From assembly GCA_963680875.1 (NCBI GenBank), contig OY804579.1, positions 30,923,804-30,987,803 of the forward strand: a stretch of 64,000 nt of DNA, given 5' to 3'. Position 1 is the stretch's first letter, and each line of letters opens with the position of its first letter. The position numbers were made by a program, and so were the translations under genes. Positions 28,790 to 44,400 of this stretch are shown in pieces. Origin of the DNA: Bathymodiolus brooksi. Taxonomy: Eukaryota > Mollusca > Bivalvia > Mytilida > Modiolidae. Below the pieces are notes generated by a model that was not told the origin of the DNA, did not search any database, and saw only the letters and a list, made by a program, of their open reading frames with translations.

Positions 28790-30215
28790 GATTGTAACTA
28801 CCAACTATCACGGCTATGACAATTATAGATGTGACAAAGTACTGATTGTAACTACCAACTATCACGGCTATGAAAACTATAGATGTGATAAAATAGTGAT
28901 TGTAACTACCAACTATCACGCTATGACAACTATAGATGTGATAAAGTACTGATTGTAACTACCAACTACCACGGCTATGACAACTATAGATGTGACAAAG
29001 TACTGATTGTAACTACCAACTATCACGGCTACGACAACTGTAGATGGGATAAAGTACTGATTGTAACTACCAACTATCACGGCTACGACAACCATTGATG
29101 TGATAAAGTACTGATTGTAACTACCAACTATCACGGCTACGACAACTATTGATGTGATAAAGTAATGATTGTAACTACTAACTATCACGGCTATGACAAC
29201 TATTGATGTGATAAAGTACTGATTTTAACTACCAACTATCACGGCTATGACAACAATAGATGTGATAAAGTACTGGTTGTAACTACCAACTATCACGGCT
29301 ATGACATCTATATATGTGATAAAGTACTTATTATAACTACCAACTATCACGGCTATGACAACTATAAATGTGAAAAAATAGTGAATGTAACTACCAACTG
29401 TTACGGCTATGACAACTATAGATGTGATAAAGTAGTGATTGTAACTAGGAACTATCACGGCTAGGACAACTATATATGTGATAAAGAACTGATTGAAACT
29501 ACGAACTATCACGGCTATGACAACTATAGATGTGATAAAGTACTGATTGTAACTACCAACTATCACGGCTATGACAATTATAGATGTGATAAAGTACTGA
29601 TTGTAACTACCAACTATCACGGCTATGAAAACTATAGATGTGATAAAATAGTGATTGTAACTACCAACTATCACGCTATGACAACTATAGATGTGATAAA
29701 GTACTGATTGTAACTACCAACTACCACGGCTATGACAACTATAGATGTGACAAAGTACTGATTGTAACTACCAACTATCACGGCTACGACAACTGTAGAT
29801 GGGATAAAGTACTGATTGTAACTACCAACTATCACGGCTACGACAACCATTGATGTGATAAAGTACTGATTGTAACTACCAACTATCACGGCTACGACAA
29901 CTATTGATGTGATAAAGTAATGATTGTAACTACTAACTATCACGGCTATGACAACTATTGATGTGATAAAGTACTGATTTTAACTACCAACTATCACGGC
30001 TATGACAACAATAGATGTGATAAAGTACTGGTTGTAACTACCAACTATCACGGCTATGACATCTATATATGTGATAAAGTACTTATTATAACTACCAACT
30101 ATCACGGCTATGACAACTATAAATGTGAAAAAATAGTGAATGTAACTACCAACTGTTACGGCTATGACAACTATAGATGTGATAAAGTAGTGATTGTAAC
30201 TAGGAACTATCACGG
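28790..30215 (+). repeat. 755-bp tandem duplication in L5
   Basis: The segment of about 28,790-29,460 recurs at 29,545-30,215 with a constant offset of 755 bp (14 monomers minus 1 bp; one unit is 53 bp). Shared features include the 53-bp CACGCTATGAC unit (28,919 and 29,674), the CTACCACGG unit and TGATTTTAAC (29,222 and 29,977). The copies part where CACGGCTAGGAC in the first is CACGGCTATGAC in the second. Confidence 0.75.
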
Positions 30216-33200
30216 CTATGACAACTATAGATGTGATAAAGTAGTGATTGAAACTACGAACTATCACGGCTATGACAACTATAGATGTGATAAAGTAGTG
30301 ATTGTAACTACCAACTATCACGGCTATGACAACTATAGATGTGATAAAATACTGATTGTAACTACCAACTATCACGGCTATGAAAACTATAGATGTGATA
30401 AAGTACTGATTGTAACTACCAACTATCACGGCTATGAAAACAATAGATGTGATAAAGTAGTGATTGTAACTACCAACTATCACGGCTATGACAACTATAG
30501 ATGTGATAAAATACTGATTGTAACTACCAACTATCACGGCTATGAAAACTATAGATGTGATAAAGTACTGATTGTAACTACCAACTATCACGGCTATGAC
30601 AACTATAGATGTGACAAAGTACTGATTGTAACTACCAACTATCACGGCTACGACAACTGTAGATGGGATAAAGTACTGATTGTAACTACCAACTATCACG
30701 GCTACGACAACCATTGATGTGATAAAGTACTGATTGTAACTACCAACTATCACGGCTACGACAACTATTGATGTGATAAAGTAATGATTGTAACTACTAA
30801 CTATCACGGCTATGACAACTATTGATGTGATAAAGTACTGATTTTAACTACCAACTATCACGGCTATGACAACAATAGATGTGATAAAGTACTGGTTGTA
30901 ACTACCAACTATCACGGCTATGACATCTATATATGTGATAAAGTACTTATTATAACTACCAACTATCACGGCTATGACAACTATAAATGTGAAAAAATAG
31001 TGAATGTAACTACCAACTGTTACGGCTATGACAACTATAGATGTGATAAAGTACTGATTGTAACTACCAACTATCACGGCTATGAAAACAATAGATGTGA
31101 TAAAGTAGTGATTGTAACTACCAACTATCACGGCTATGACAACTATAGATGTGATAAAATACTGATTGTAACTACCAACTATCACGGCTATGAAAACTAT
31201 AGATGTGATAAAGTACTGATTGTAACTACCAACTATCACGGGTATCACAACTATAGATGTGATAAAGTACTGATTGTAACTACCAACTATCACGGCTATG
31301 ACAACAATAGATGTGATAAAGTACTGATTGTAACTACCAACTATCACGGCTATGACAACTTTAGATGTGATAAAGTACTGATTGAAACTACCAACTATCA
31401 CGACTATGGCAACTATAGATGTGATAAAGTAGTGATTGTAACTACCAACTATCACAGCTATGACAACAATAGATGTGATAAAGTACTGATTGTAACTACC
31501 AACTATCACGACTATGGCAACTATAGATGTGATAAAGTAGTAATTGTAACTACCAACTAACACGGCTATGACAACTATAGATGTGATAAAGTACTGATTG
31601 TAACTACCAACTATTACTGCTATGACAACAATAGATGTGATAAAGTACTGATAGAAACTACCAACTATCACGACTATGGCAACTATAGATGTGATAAAGT
31701 AGTGATTGTAACTACCAACTATCACGGCTATGACAACTGTAGATGTGATAAAGTAGTGATTGTAACTAACAACTATCACGGTTATGACAACCATAGATGT
31801 CATAAAGAAGTGATTGTACCTACCAACGATCACGGCTACTACTATAGATGTGATAAAGAAGTGATTGTAACTACCAACTGTCACGGCTATGACAACTATA
31901 GATGTGATAAAGTGCAGATTGTAACTAGGAACTATCACGGCTATGACAACTATAGATGTGATAAAGCAGTGATTGTAACTACCATCTCTCACGGCTAGGA
32001 CAACTAAAGATGTGATAAAGAACTGATTGTAACTACCAACTATCACGGGCATGACAACTATAGATGTGATAAAGTACTGATTGTAACTACCAACTATCAC
32101 GGCTAGGACAACTATATATGTGATAAAGAACTGATTGTAACTACCAACTATCACGGCTAGGACAACTATATATGTGATAAAGAACTGATTGTAACTACCA
32201 ACTATCACGGGTATGACAACTACAGAAGTGATAAAGTACTGATTGTAACTACCAACTATCACGGCTATGACAATTATAGATGTGATAAAGTACTGATTGT
32301 AACTACCAACTATCACGGCTATGAAAACTATAGATGTGATAAAATAGTGATTGTAACTACCAACTATCACGCTATGACAACTATAGATGTGATAAAGTAC
32401 TGATTGTAACTACCAACTACCACGGCTATGACAACTATAGATGTGACAAAGTACTGATTGTAACTACCAACTATCACGGCTACGACAACTGTAGATGGGA
32501 TAAAGTACTGATTGTAACTACCAACTATCACGGCTACGACAACCATTGATGTGATAAAGTACTGATTGTAACTACCAACTATCACGGCTACGACAACTAT
32601 TGATGTGATAAAGTAATGATTGTAACTACTAACTATCACGGCTATGACAACTATTGATGTGATAAAGTACTGATTTTAACTACCAACTATCACGGCTATG
32701 ACAACAATAGATGTGATAAAGTACTGGTTGTAACTACCAACTATCACGGCTATGACATCTATATATGTGATAAAGTACTTATTATAACTACCAACTATCA
32801 CGGCTATGACAACTATAAATGTGAAAAAATAGTGAATGTAACTACCAACTGTTACGGCTATGACAACTATAGATGTGATAAAGTAGTGATTGTAACTAGG
32901 AACTATCACGGCTATGACAACTATAGATGTGATAAAGTAGTGATTGAAACTACGAACTATCACGGCTATGACAACTATAGATGTGATAAAGTATTGATTA
33001 TAACTACCAGTTATCACGGCTACAACTATAGATGTGATAAAGCAGTGATTGTAACTACCAACTCTCACGGCTAGGACAACTATAGATGTGATAAAGTAGT
33101 GATTGTAACTACCAACTATCACGGCTATGACAATTATAGATGTGATAAAGTACTGATTGTAACTACCAACTATCACGGCTATGACAACTGTAGATGTGAT

Positions 33201-35838
33201 AAAGTAGTGATTGTAACTAACAACTATCACGGCTATGACAACTGTAGATGTGATAAAGTAGTGATTGTAACTAACAACTATCACGGTTATGACAACCATA
33301 GATGTCATAAAGAAGTGATTGTACCTACCAACGATCACGGCTACTACTATAGATGTGATAAAGAAGTGATTGTAACTACCAACTGTCACGGCTATGACAA
33401 CTATAGATGTGATAAAGTACTGATTGTAACTACCAACTATCACGGCTATGACAACAATAGATGTGACAAAGTACTGATTGTAACTACCAACTATCACGGC
33501 TACGACAACTGTAGATGGGATAAAGTACTGATTGTAACTACCAACTATCACGGCTACGACAACCATTGATGTGATAAAGTACTGATTGTAACTACCAACT
33601 ATCACGGCTACGACAACTATTGATGTGATAAAGTAATGATTGTAACTACTAACTATCACGGCTATGACAACTATTGATGTGATAAAGTACTGATTGTAAC
33701 TACCAACTATCACGGCTATGACAACAATAGATGTGATAAAGTACTGGTTGTAACTACCAACTATCACGGCTATGACATCTATATATGTGATAAAGTACTT
33801 ATTATAACTACCAACTATCACGGCTATGACAACTATAAATGTGAAAAATAGTGAATGTAACTACCAACTGTCACGGCTATGACAACTATAGATGTGATAA
33901 AGTAGTGATTGTAACTAGGAACTATCACGGCTATGACAACTATAGATGTGATAAAGTAGTGATTGTAACTACGAACTATCACGGCTATGACAACTATAGA
34001 GGTGATAAAGTACTGATTATAACTACCAGTTATCACGGCTACAACTATAGATGTGATAAAGCAGTGATTGTACCTACCAACTCTCACGGCTAGGACAACT
34101 ATAGATGTGATAAAGAACTGATTGTAACTACCAACTATCACGGCTATGACAACTATTGATGTGATAAAGTACTGATTGTAACTACCAACTATCACGGCTA
34201 TGACAACTATAGATGTGATAAAGTACTGATTGTAATTACCAACTATCACGGCTATGAAAACAATAGATGTGATAAAGTAGTGATTGTAACTACCAACTAT
34301 CACGGCTATGACAACTATAGATGTGATAAAATACTGATTGTAACTACCAACTATCACGGCTATGAAAACTATAGATGTGATAAAGTACTGATTGTAACTA
34401 CCAACTATCACGGGTATCACAACTATAGATGTGATAAAGTACTGATTGTAACTACCAACTATCACGGCTATGACAACTATAGATGTGATAAAGTACTGAT
34501 TGTAACTACCAACTATCACGGCTATGACAACTTTAGATGTGATAAAGTACTGATTGAAACTACCAACTATCACGACTATGGCAACTATAGATGTGATAAA
34601 GTAGTGATTGTAACTACCAACTATCACAGCTATGACAACAATAGATGTGATAAAGTACTGATTGTAACTACCAACTATCACGACTATGGCAACTATAGAT
34701 GTGATAAAGTAGTAATTGTAACTACCAACTAACACGGCTATGACAACTATAGATGTGATAAAGTACTGATTGTAACTACCAACTATTACTGCTATGACAA
34801 CAATAGATGTGATAAAGTACTGATAGAAACTACCAACTATCGCGACTATGGCAACTATAGATGTGATAAAGTAGTGATTGTAACTACCAACTATCACGGC
34901 TATGACAACTGTAGATGTGATAAAGTAGTGATTGTAACTAACAACTATCACGGTTATGACAACCATAGATGTCATAAAGAAGTGATTGTACCTACCAACG
35001 ATCACGGCTACTACTATAGATGTGATAAAGAAGTGATTGTAACTACCAACTGTCACGGCTATGACAACTATAGATGTGATAAAGTGCAGATTGTAACTAG
35101 GAACTATCACGGCTATGACAACTATAGATGTGATAAAGTAGAGATTGTAACTACGAACTATCACGGCTATGACAACTATAGATATGATAAAGTATTGATT
35201 GTAACTACCAACTATCACGGCTATGAAAACTATAGATGTGATAAAATAGTGATTGTAACTACCAACTATCACGCTATGACAACTATAGATGTGATAAAGT
35301 ACTGATTGTAACTACCAACTACCACGGCTATGACAACTATAGATGTGACAAAGTACTGATTGTAACTACCAACTATCACGGCTACGACAACTGTAGATGG
35401 GATAAAGTACTGATTGTAACTACCAACTATCACGGCTACGACAACCATTGATGTGATAAAGTACTGATTGTAACTACCAACTATCACGGCTACGACAACT
35501 ATTGATGTGATAAAGTAATGATTGTAACTACTAACTATCACGGCTATGACAACTATTGATGTGATAAAGTACTGATTTTAACTACCAACTATCACGGCTA
35601 TGACAACAATAGATGTGATAAAGTACTGGTTGTAACTACCAACTATCACGGCTATGACATCTATATATGTGATAAAGTACTTATTATAACTACCAACTAT
35701 CACGGCTATGACAACTATAAATGTGAAAAAATAGTGAATGTAACTACCAACTGTTACGGCTATGAGAACTATAGATGTGATAAAGTAGTGATTGTAACTA
35801 GGAACTATCACGGCTATGACAACTATAGATGTGATAAA

Positions 35839-38496
35839 CTAGTGATTGAAACTACGAACTATCACGGCTATGACAACTATAGATGTGATAAAGTACTGAT
35901 TATAACTACCAGTTATCACGGCTACAACTATAGATGTGATAAAGCAGTGATTGTAACTACCAACTCTCACGGCTAGGACAACTATAGATGTGATAAAGTA
36001 GTGATTGTAACTACGAACTATCACGGGTATGAAAACTATAGATGTGATAAAGTACTGATTGTAACTACCAACTATCACGGCTATGACAACTATAGATGTG
36101 ATAAAGTACTGATTGTAACTACCAACTATCACGGCTATGACAATTATAGATGTGATAAAGTACTGATTGTAACTACCAACTATCACGGCTATGACAACTG
36201 TAGATGTGATAAAGTAGTGATTGTAACTAACAACTATCACGGTTATGACAACTGTAGATGTGATAAAGTAGTGATTGTAACTAACAACTATCACGGTTAT
36301 GACAACCATAGATGTCATAAAGAAGTGATTGTACCTACCAACGATCACGGCTACTACTATAGATGTGATAAAGAAGTGATTGTAACTACCAACTGTCACG
36401 GCTATGACAACTATAGATGTGATAAAGTACTGATTGTAACTACCAACTATCACGGCTATGACAACAATAGATGTGACAAAGTACTGATTGTAACTACCAA
36501 CTATCACGGCTACGACAACTGTAGATGGGATAAAGTACTGATTGTAACTACCAACTATCACGTCTACGACAACCATTGATGTGATAAAGTACTGATTGTA
36601 ACTACCAACTATCACGGCTACGACAACTATTGATGTGATAAAGTAATGATTGTAACTACTAACTATCACGGCTATGACAACTATTGATGTGATAAAGTAC
36701 TGATTGTAACTACCAACTATCACGGCTATGACAACAATAGATGTGATAAAGTACTGCTTGTAACTACCAACTATCACGGCTATGACATCTATATATGTGA
36801 TAAAGTACTTATTATAACTACCAACTATCACGGCTATGACAACTATAAATGTGAAAAAATAGTGAATGTAACTACCAACTGTCACGGCTATGACAACTAT
36901 AGATGTGATAAAGTAGTGATTGTAACTAGGAACTATCACGGCTATGACAACTATAGATGTGATAAAGTAGTGATTGTAACTACGAACTATCACGTCTATG
37001 ACAACTATAGAGGTGATAAAGTACTGATTATAACTACCAGTTATCACGGCTACAACTATAGATGTGATAAAGCAGTGATTGTACCTACCAACTCTCACGG
37101 CTATGACAACTATTGATGTGATAAAGTACTGATTGTAACTACCAACTATCACGGCTATGACAACAATAGATGTGATAAAGTACTGATTGTAATTACCAAC
37201 TATCACGGCTATGAAAACAATAGATGTGATAAAGTAGTGATTGTAACTACGAACTATCACGGCTATGACAACTATAGAGGTGATAAAGTACTGATTATAA
37301 CTACCAGTTATCACGGCTACAACTATAGATGTGATTAAGCAGTGATTGTACCTACCAACTCTCACGGCTAGGACAACTATAGATGTGATAAAGAACTGAT
37401 TGTAACTACCAACTATCACGGCTATGACAACTATTGATGTGATAAAGTACTGATTGTAACTACCAACTATCACGGCTATGACAACTATAGATGTGATAAA
37501 GTACTGATTGTAATTACCAACTATCACGGCTATGAAAACAATAGATGTGATAAAGTAGTGATTGTAACTACCAACTATCACGGCTATGACAACTATAGAT
37601 GTGATAAAATACTGATTGTAACTACCAACTATCACGGCTATGAAAACTATAGATGTGATAAAGTACTGATTGTAACTACCAACTATCACGGGTATCACAA
37701 CTAAAGATGTGATAAAGTACTGATTGTAACTACCAACTATCACGGCTATGACAACTATAGATGTGATAAAGTACTGATTGTAACTACCAACTATCACGGC
37801 TATGACAACTTTAGATGTGATAAAGTACTGATTGAAACTACCAACTATCACGACTATGGCAACTATAGATGTGATAAAGTAGTGATTGTAACTACCAACT
37901 ATCACAGCTATGACAACAATAGATGTGATAAAGTACTGATTGTAACTACCAACTATCACGACTATGGCAACTATAGATGTGATAAAGTAGTAATTGTAAC
38001 TATCAACTAACACGGCTATGACAACTATAGATGTGATAAAGTACTGATTGTAACTACCAACTATTACTGCTATGACAACAATAGATGTGATAAAGTACTG
38101 ATAGAAACTACCAACTATCACGACTATGGCAACTATAGATGTGATAAAGTAGTGATTGTAACTACCAACTATCACGGCTATGACAACTGTAGATGTGATA
38201 AAGTAGTGATTGTAACTAACAACTATCACGGTTATGACAACCATAGATGTCATAAAGAAGTGATTGTACCTACCAACGATCACGGCTACTACTATAGATG
38301 TGATAAAGAAGTGATTGTAACTACCAACTGTCACGGCTATGACAACTATAGATGTGATAAAGTGCAGATTGTAACTAGGAACTATCACGGCTATGACAAC
38401 TATAGATGTGATAAAGTAGAGATTGTAACTACGAACTATCACGGCTATGACAACTATAGATATGATAAAGTACTGATTGTAACTACCAACTATCAC
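35839..38496 (-). other. Repeat-derived ORF, 885 codons; not called a gene
   Basis: This is the same 18-residue repeat frame as the ORF at 23,007. Its length depends only on the distance between 1-bp-deleted units and stop variants. Substitutions within it include many non-conservative changes (Q/H, I/T, A/P, G/R), which argues against constraint on a protein. Confidence 0.82.
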
Positions 38497-38499
38497 GGC

Positions 38500-41400
38500 T
38501 ATGACAACTGAGATGTTATAAAGTAGTGATTGTAGCTACCAATTGTCACGGCTTTGACAACAATAGATGTGATAAAGCAGTGATTGTAACTACCAACTGT
38601 CACGGCTAGGACAACCATAGATGTGATAAAGAACTGATTGTAACTACCAACTATCACGGGTATGACAACTATAGATGTGATAAAGTACTGATTGTAACTA
38701 CCAACTATCACGGCTATGACAACTATAGATGTGATAAAGTACTGATTGTAACTACCAACTATCACGCTATGACAACTATAGATGTGATAAAGTAGTGATT
38801 GTAACTACCAACTGTCACGGCTATGACAACTATAGATGTGATAAAATACTGATTGTAACTACCAACTATTACGGCTATGACAACTATAGGTGTGATAAAG
38901 TAGTGATTGTAACTACCAACTATCACGGCTACAACTATAGAAGTGAAAAAGTAGTGATTGTAACTACCAACTATCATGGCTATGACAACTATGGATGTGA
39001 TAAAGTAGTGATTGTAACTACCAACTATCACGGCTATGACAACTATAGATGTGATAAAGTACTGATTGTAACTACCAACTGTTACGGCTACAACTATTGA
39101 TGTGATAAAGTACTGATTGTACCTACCAATTATCACGGCTATTACAACTATAGATGTGATAAAGTACTGATTGTAACTACCAACTATCACGGCTATGACA
39201 ACTATAGCTGTGATAAAGTAGTGATTGTAAATACCAACTATCACGGCTATGACAACTATTGATGTGATAAAGTACTGATTGTAACTACCAACTGTTACGG
39301 CTACAACTATTGATGTGATAAAGTACTGATTGTACCTACCAATTATCACGGCTACTACAACTATAGATGTGATAAAGTACTGATTGTAACTACCAACTAT
39401 CACGGCTATGACAACAATTGATGTGATAAAGTACTGATTGAAACTACCAACTTTCACGGCTATGTCAACTGTAGATGTGATAAAGTAGTGATTGTAACTA
39501 CCAACTATCACGGCTATGACAACTATAGATGTGATAAAGTAGTGATTGTATCTACCAACTGTCACGGCTATGACAACTATAAATGTGATAATGTACTGAT
39601 TGTAACTACCAACTATCACGGCTACGACAACTGTAAATGTGATAAAATACTGATTATAACAACCAACTATCACGGCTATGACAATAATAAATGTTATAAA
39701 GTACTGATTGTAACTACCAACTATCACGGCTATGAAAACTCTAGATGTGATAAAGTACTGATTGTAACTACCAACTATCACGCTACGACAACTGTAGATG
39801 GGATAAAGTACTGATTGTAACTACCAACTATCACGGCTACGACAACCATTGATGTGATAAAGTACTGATTGTAACTACCAACTATCACGGCTACGACAAC
39901 TATTGATGTGATAAAGTAATGATTGTAACTACTACCTATCACGGCTACGACAACTATTGATGTGATAAAGTACTGATTGTAACTACCAACTATCACGGCT
40001 ATGACAACAATAGATGTGATAAAGTACTGGTTGTAACTACCAACTATCACGGCTATGACATCTATATATGTGATAAAGTACTTATTATAACTACCAACTA
40101 TCACGGCTATGACAACTATAAATGTGAAAAAATAGTGAATGTAACTACCAACTGTCACGGCTATGACAACTATAGATGTGATAAAGTGCAGATTGTAACT
40201 AGGAACTATCACGGCTATGACAACTATAGATGTGATAAAGTAGAGATTGTAACTACGAACTATCACGGCTATGACAACAATAGATATGATAAAGTACTGA
40301 TTGTAACTACCAACTATCACGGCTATGTCAACTGAGATGTTATAAAGTAGTGATTGTAGCTACCAATTGTCACGGCTTTGACAACAATAGATGTGATAAA
40401 GCAGTAATTGTAACTACCAACTGTCACGGCTAGGACAACCATAGATGTGATAAAGAACTGATTGTAACTACCAACTATCACGGCTATGACAACAATAGAT
40501 GTGATAAAGTACTGGTTGTAACTACCAACTATCACGGCTATGACATCTATATATGTGATAAAGTACTTATTATAACTACCAACTATCACGGCTATCACAA
40601 CTATAAATGTGAAAAAATAGTGAATGTAACTACCAACTGTCACGGCTATGACAACTATAGATGTGATAAAGTAGTGATTGTAACTAGGAACTATCACGGC
40701 TATGACAACAATAGATGTGATAAAGTAGTGATTGTAACTACGAACTATCACGGCTATGACAACTATTGATGTGATAAAGTACTGATTGTAACTACCAACT
40801 ATCACGGCTATGACAACTATAGCTGTGATAAAGTAGTGATTGTAACTACCAACTATCACGGCTATGACAACTATAGATGTGATAAAGTACTGATTGTAAC
40901 TACCAACTATCACGGCTATGTCAACTGAGATGTAATAAAGTAGTGATTGTAGCTACCAACTATCACGCTACGACAACTGTAGATGGGATAAAGTACTGAT
41001 TGTAACTACCAACTATCACGGCTACGACAACCATTGATGTGATAAAGTACTGATTGTAACTACCAACTATCACGGCTACGACAACTATTGATGTGATAAA
41101 GTAATGATTGTAACTACTACCTATCACGGCTACGACAACTATTGATGTGATAAAGTAGTGATTGTAACTACCAACTATCACGGCTATGACAACAATAGAT
41201 GTGATAAAGTACTGGTTGTAACTACCAACTATCACGGCTATGACATCTATATATGTGATAAAGTACTTATTATAACTACCAACTATCACGGCTATGACAA
41301 CTATAAATGTGAAAAAATAGTGAATGTAACTACCAACTGTCACGGCTATGACAACTATAGATGTGATAAAGTAGTGATTGTAACTACCAACTATCACGGC

Positions 41401-44400
41401 TATGACAACTATAGATGTGATAAAGAAGTGATTGTAACTACGAACTATCACGGCTATGACAACTATAGATGTGATAAAGTACTGATTATAACTACCAGTT
41501 ATCACGGCTACAACAATAGATGTGATAAAGTACTGAATGTAACTACCAACTATCACGGCTATGAAAACTATAGATGTGATAAAGTACTGATTGTAACTAC
41601 CAACTATCACGGCTATGACAACTTTAGATGTGATAAAGTACTGATTGAAACTACCAACTATCAAGACTATGGCAACTATAGATGTGATAAAGTAGTGATT
41701 GTAACTACCAACTATCACGGCTATGACAACAATAGATGTGATAAAGTACTGATTGTAGCTACCAACTATCACGACTATGGCAACTATAGATGTGATAAAG
41801 TAGTAATTGTAACTACCAACTAACACGGCTATGACAACTATAGATGTGATAAAGTACTGATTGTAACTACCAACTATTACTGCTATGACAACAATAGATG
41901 TGATAAAGAACTGATTGTAACTACCAACTATCACGGGTATGACAACTATAGATGTGATAAAGTACTGATTGTAACTACCAACTATCACGGCTATGACAAC
42001 TATAGATGTGATAAAGTACTGATTGTAACTACCAACTATCACGCTATGACAACTATAGATGTGATAAAGTAGTGATTGTAACTACCAACTGTCACGGCTA
42101 TGACAACTATAGATGTGATAAAATACTGATTGTAACTACCAACTATCACGGCTATGACAACTATAGGTGTGATAAAGTAGTGATTGTAACTACCAACTAT
42201 CACGGCTATGACAACTATGGATGTGATAAAGTACTGATTGTAACTACCAACTGTTACGGCTACAACTATTGATGTGATAACGTACTGATTGTACCTACCA
42301 ATTATCACGGCTATTACAACAATAGATGTGATAAAGTACTGATTGTAACTACCAACTATCACGGCTATGACAACGATAGCTGTGATAAAGTAGTGATTGT
42401 AAATACCAACTATCACGGCTATGACAACTATTGATGTGATAAAGTACTGATTGTAACTACCAACTGTTACGGCTACAACTATTGATGTGATAAAGTACTG
42501 ATTGTACCTAACAATTATCACGGCTACTACAACTATAGATGTGATAAAGTAGTGATTGTATCTACCAACTGTCACGGCTATGACAACTATAAATGTGATA
42601 ATGTACTGATTGTAACTACCAACTATCACGGCTACGACAACTGTAAATGTGATATAATACTGATTGTAACAACCAACTATCACGGCTATGACAATAATAA
42701 ATGTTATAAAGTACTGATTGTAACTACCAACTATCACGGCTATGAAAACTCTAGATGTGATAAAGTACTGATTGTAACTACCAACTATCACGCTACGACA
42801 ACTGTAGAAGGGATAAAGTACTGATTGTAACTACCAACTATCACGGCTACGACAACCATTGATGTGATAGAGTACTGATTGTAACTACCAACTATCACGG
42901 CTACGACAACTATTGATGTGATAAAGTAATGATTGTAACTACTACCTATCACGGCTACGACAACTATTGATGTGATAAAGTACTGATTGTAACTACCAAC
43001 TATCACGGCTATGACAACAATAGATGTGATAAAGTACTGGTTGTAACTACCAACTATCACGGCTATGACATCTATATATGTGATAAAGTACTTATTATAA
43101 CTACCAACTATCACGGCTATCACAACTATAAATGTGAAAAAATAGTGAATGTAACTACCAACTGTCACGGCTATGACAACTATAGATGTGATAAAGTAGT
43201 GATTGTAACTAGGAACTATCACGGCTATGACAACAATAGATGTGATAAAGTAGTGATTGTAACTACGAACTATCACGGCTATGACAACTATTGATGTGAT
43301 AAAGTACTGATTGTAACTACCAACTATCACGGCTATGACAACTATAGCTGTGATAAAGTAGTGATTGTAACTACCAACTATCACGGCTATGACAACTATA
43401 GATGTGATAAAGTACTGATTGTAACTACCAATTATCACGGCTACTACAACTATAAATGTGATAAAGTACTGATTGTAACTACCAACTATCACGGCTATGA
43501 CAACAATAGATGTGATAAAGTACTGATTGAAACTACCAACTTTCACGGCTATGTCAACTGTAGATGTGATAAAGTACTGATTGTAACTACCAACTATCAC
43601 GCTACGACAACTGTAGATGGGATAAAGTACTGATTGTAACTACCAACTATCAAGGCTACGACAACCATTGATGTGATAAAGTACTGATTGTAACTTCCAA
43701 CTATCACGGCTACGACAACTATTGATGTGATAAAGTAATGATTGTAACTACTACCTATCACGGCTACGACAACTATTGATGTGATAAAGTAGTGATTGTA
43801 ACTACCAACTATCACGGCTATGACAACAATAGATGTGATAAAATACTGGTTGTAACTACCAACTATCACGGCTATGACATCTATATATGTGATAAAGTAC
43901 TTATTATAACTGCCAACTATCACGGCTATGACAACTATAAATGTGAAAAAATAGTGAATGTAACTACCAACTGTCACGGCTATGACAACTATAGATGTGA
44001 TAAAGTAGTGATTGTAACTACCAACTATCACGGCTATGACAACTATAGATGTGATAAAGTAGTGATTGTAACTACGAACTATCACGGCTATGACAACTAT
44101 AGATGTGATAAAGTACTGATTATAACTACCTGTTATCACGGCTACAACAATAGATGTGATAAAGTACTGAATGTAACTACCAACTATCACGGCTATGAAA
44201 ACTATAGATGTGATAAAGTACTGATTGTAACTACCAACTATCACGGCTATGACAACTTTAGATGTGATAAAGTACTGATTGAAACTACCAACTATCAAGA
44301 CTATGGCAACTATAGATGTGATAAAGTAGTGATTGTAACTACCAACTATCACGGCTATGACAACAATAGATGTGATAAAGTACTGATTGTAGCTACCAAC

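Larger units (their letters stand above)
28338..38500 (+). repeat. HOR family L5
   Basis: A recurrent segment runs through CTACCACGG, TAGATGGGATAAAG, ACAACCATTGATG and TGATTTTAAC. It ends near 29.2, 29.97, 30.84, 32.67 and 35.57 kb. Spacings between copies are 755, 864, 1,832 and 2,902 bp. Further offsets are 3,172 bp (31.70 to 34.87 kb) and 3,278 bp (34.87 to 38.15 kb), based on the CGACTATGGC and CATAGATGTCATAAAGAAG units. Blocks vary in length by whole monomers, as expected from unequal crossing over. Confidence 0.7.
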
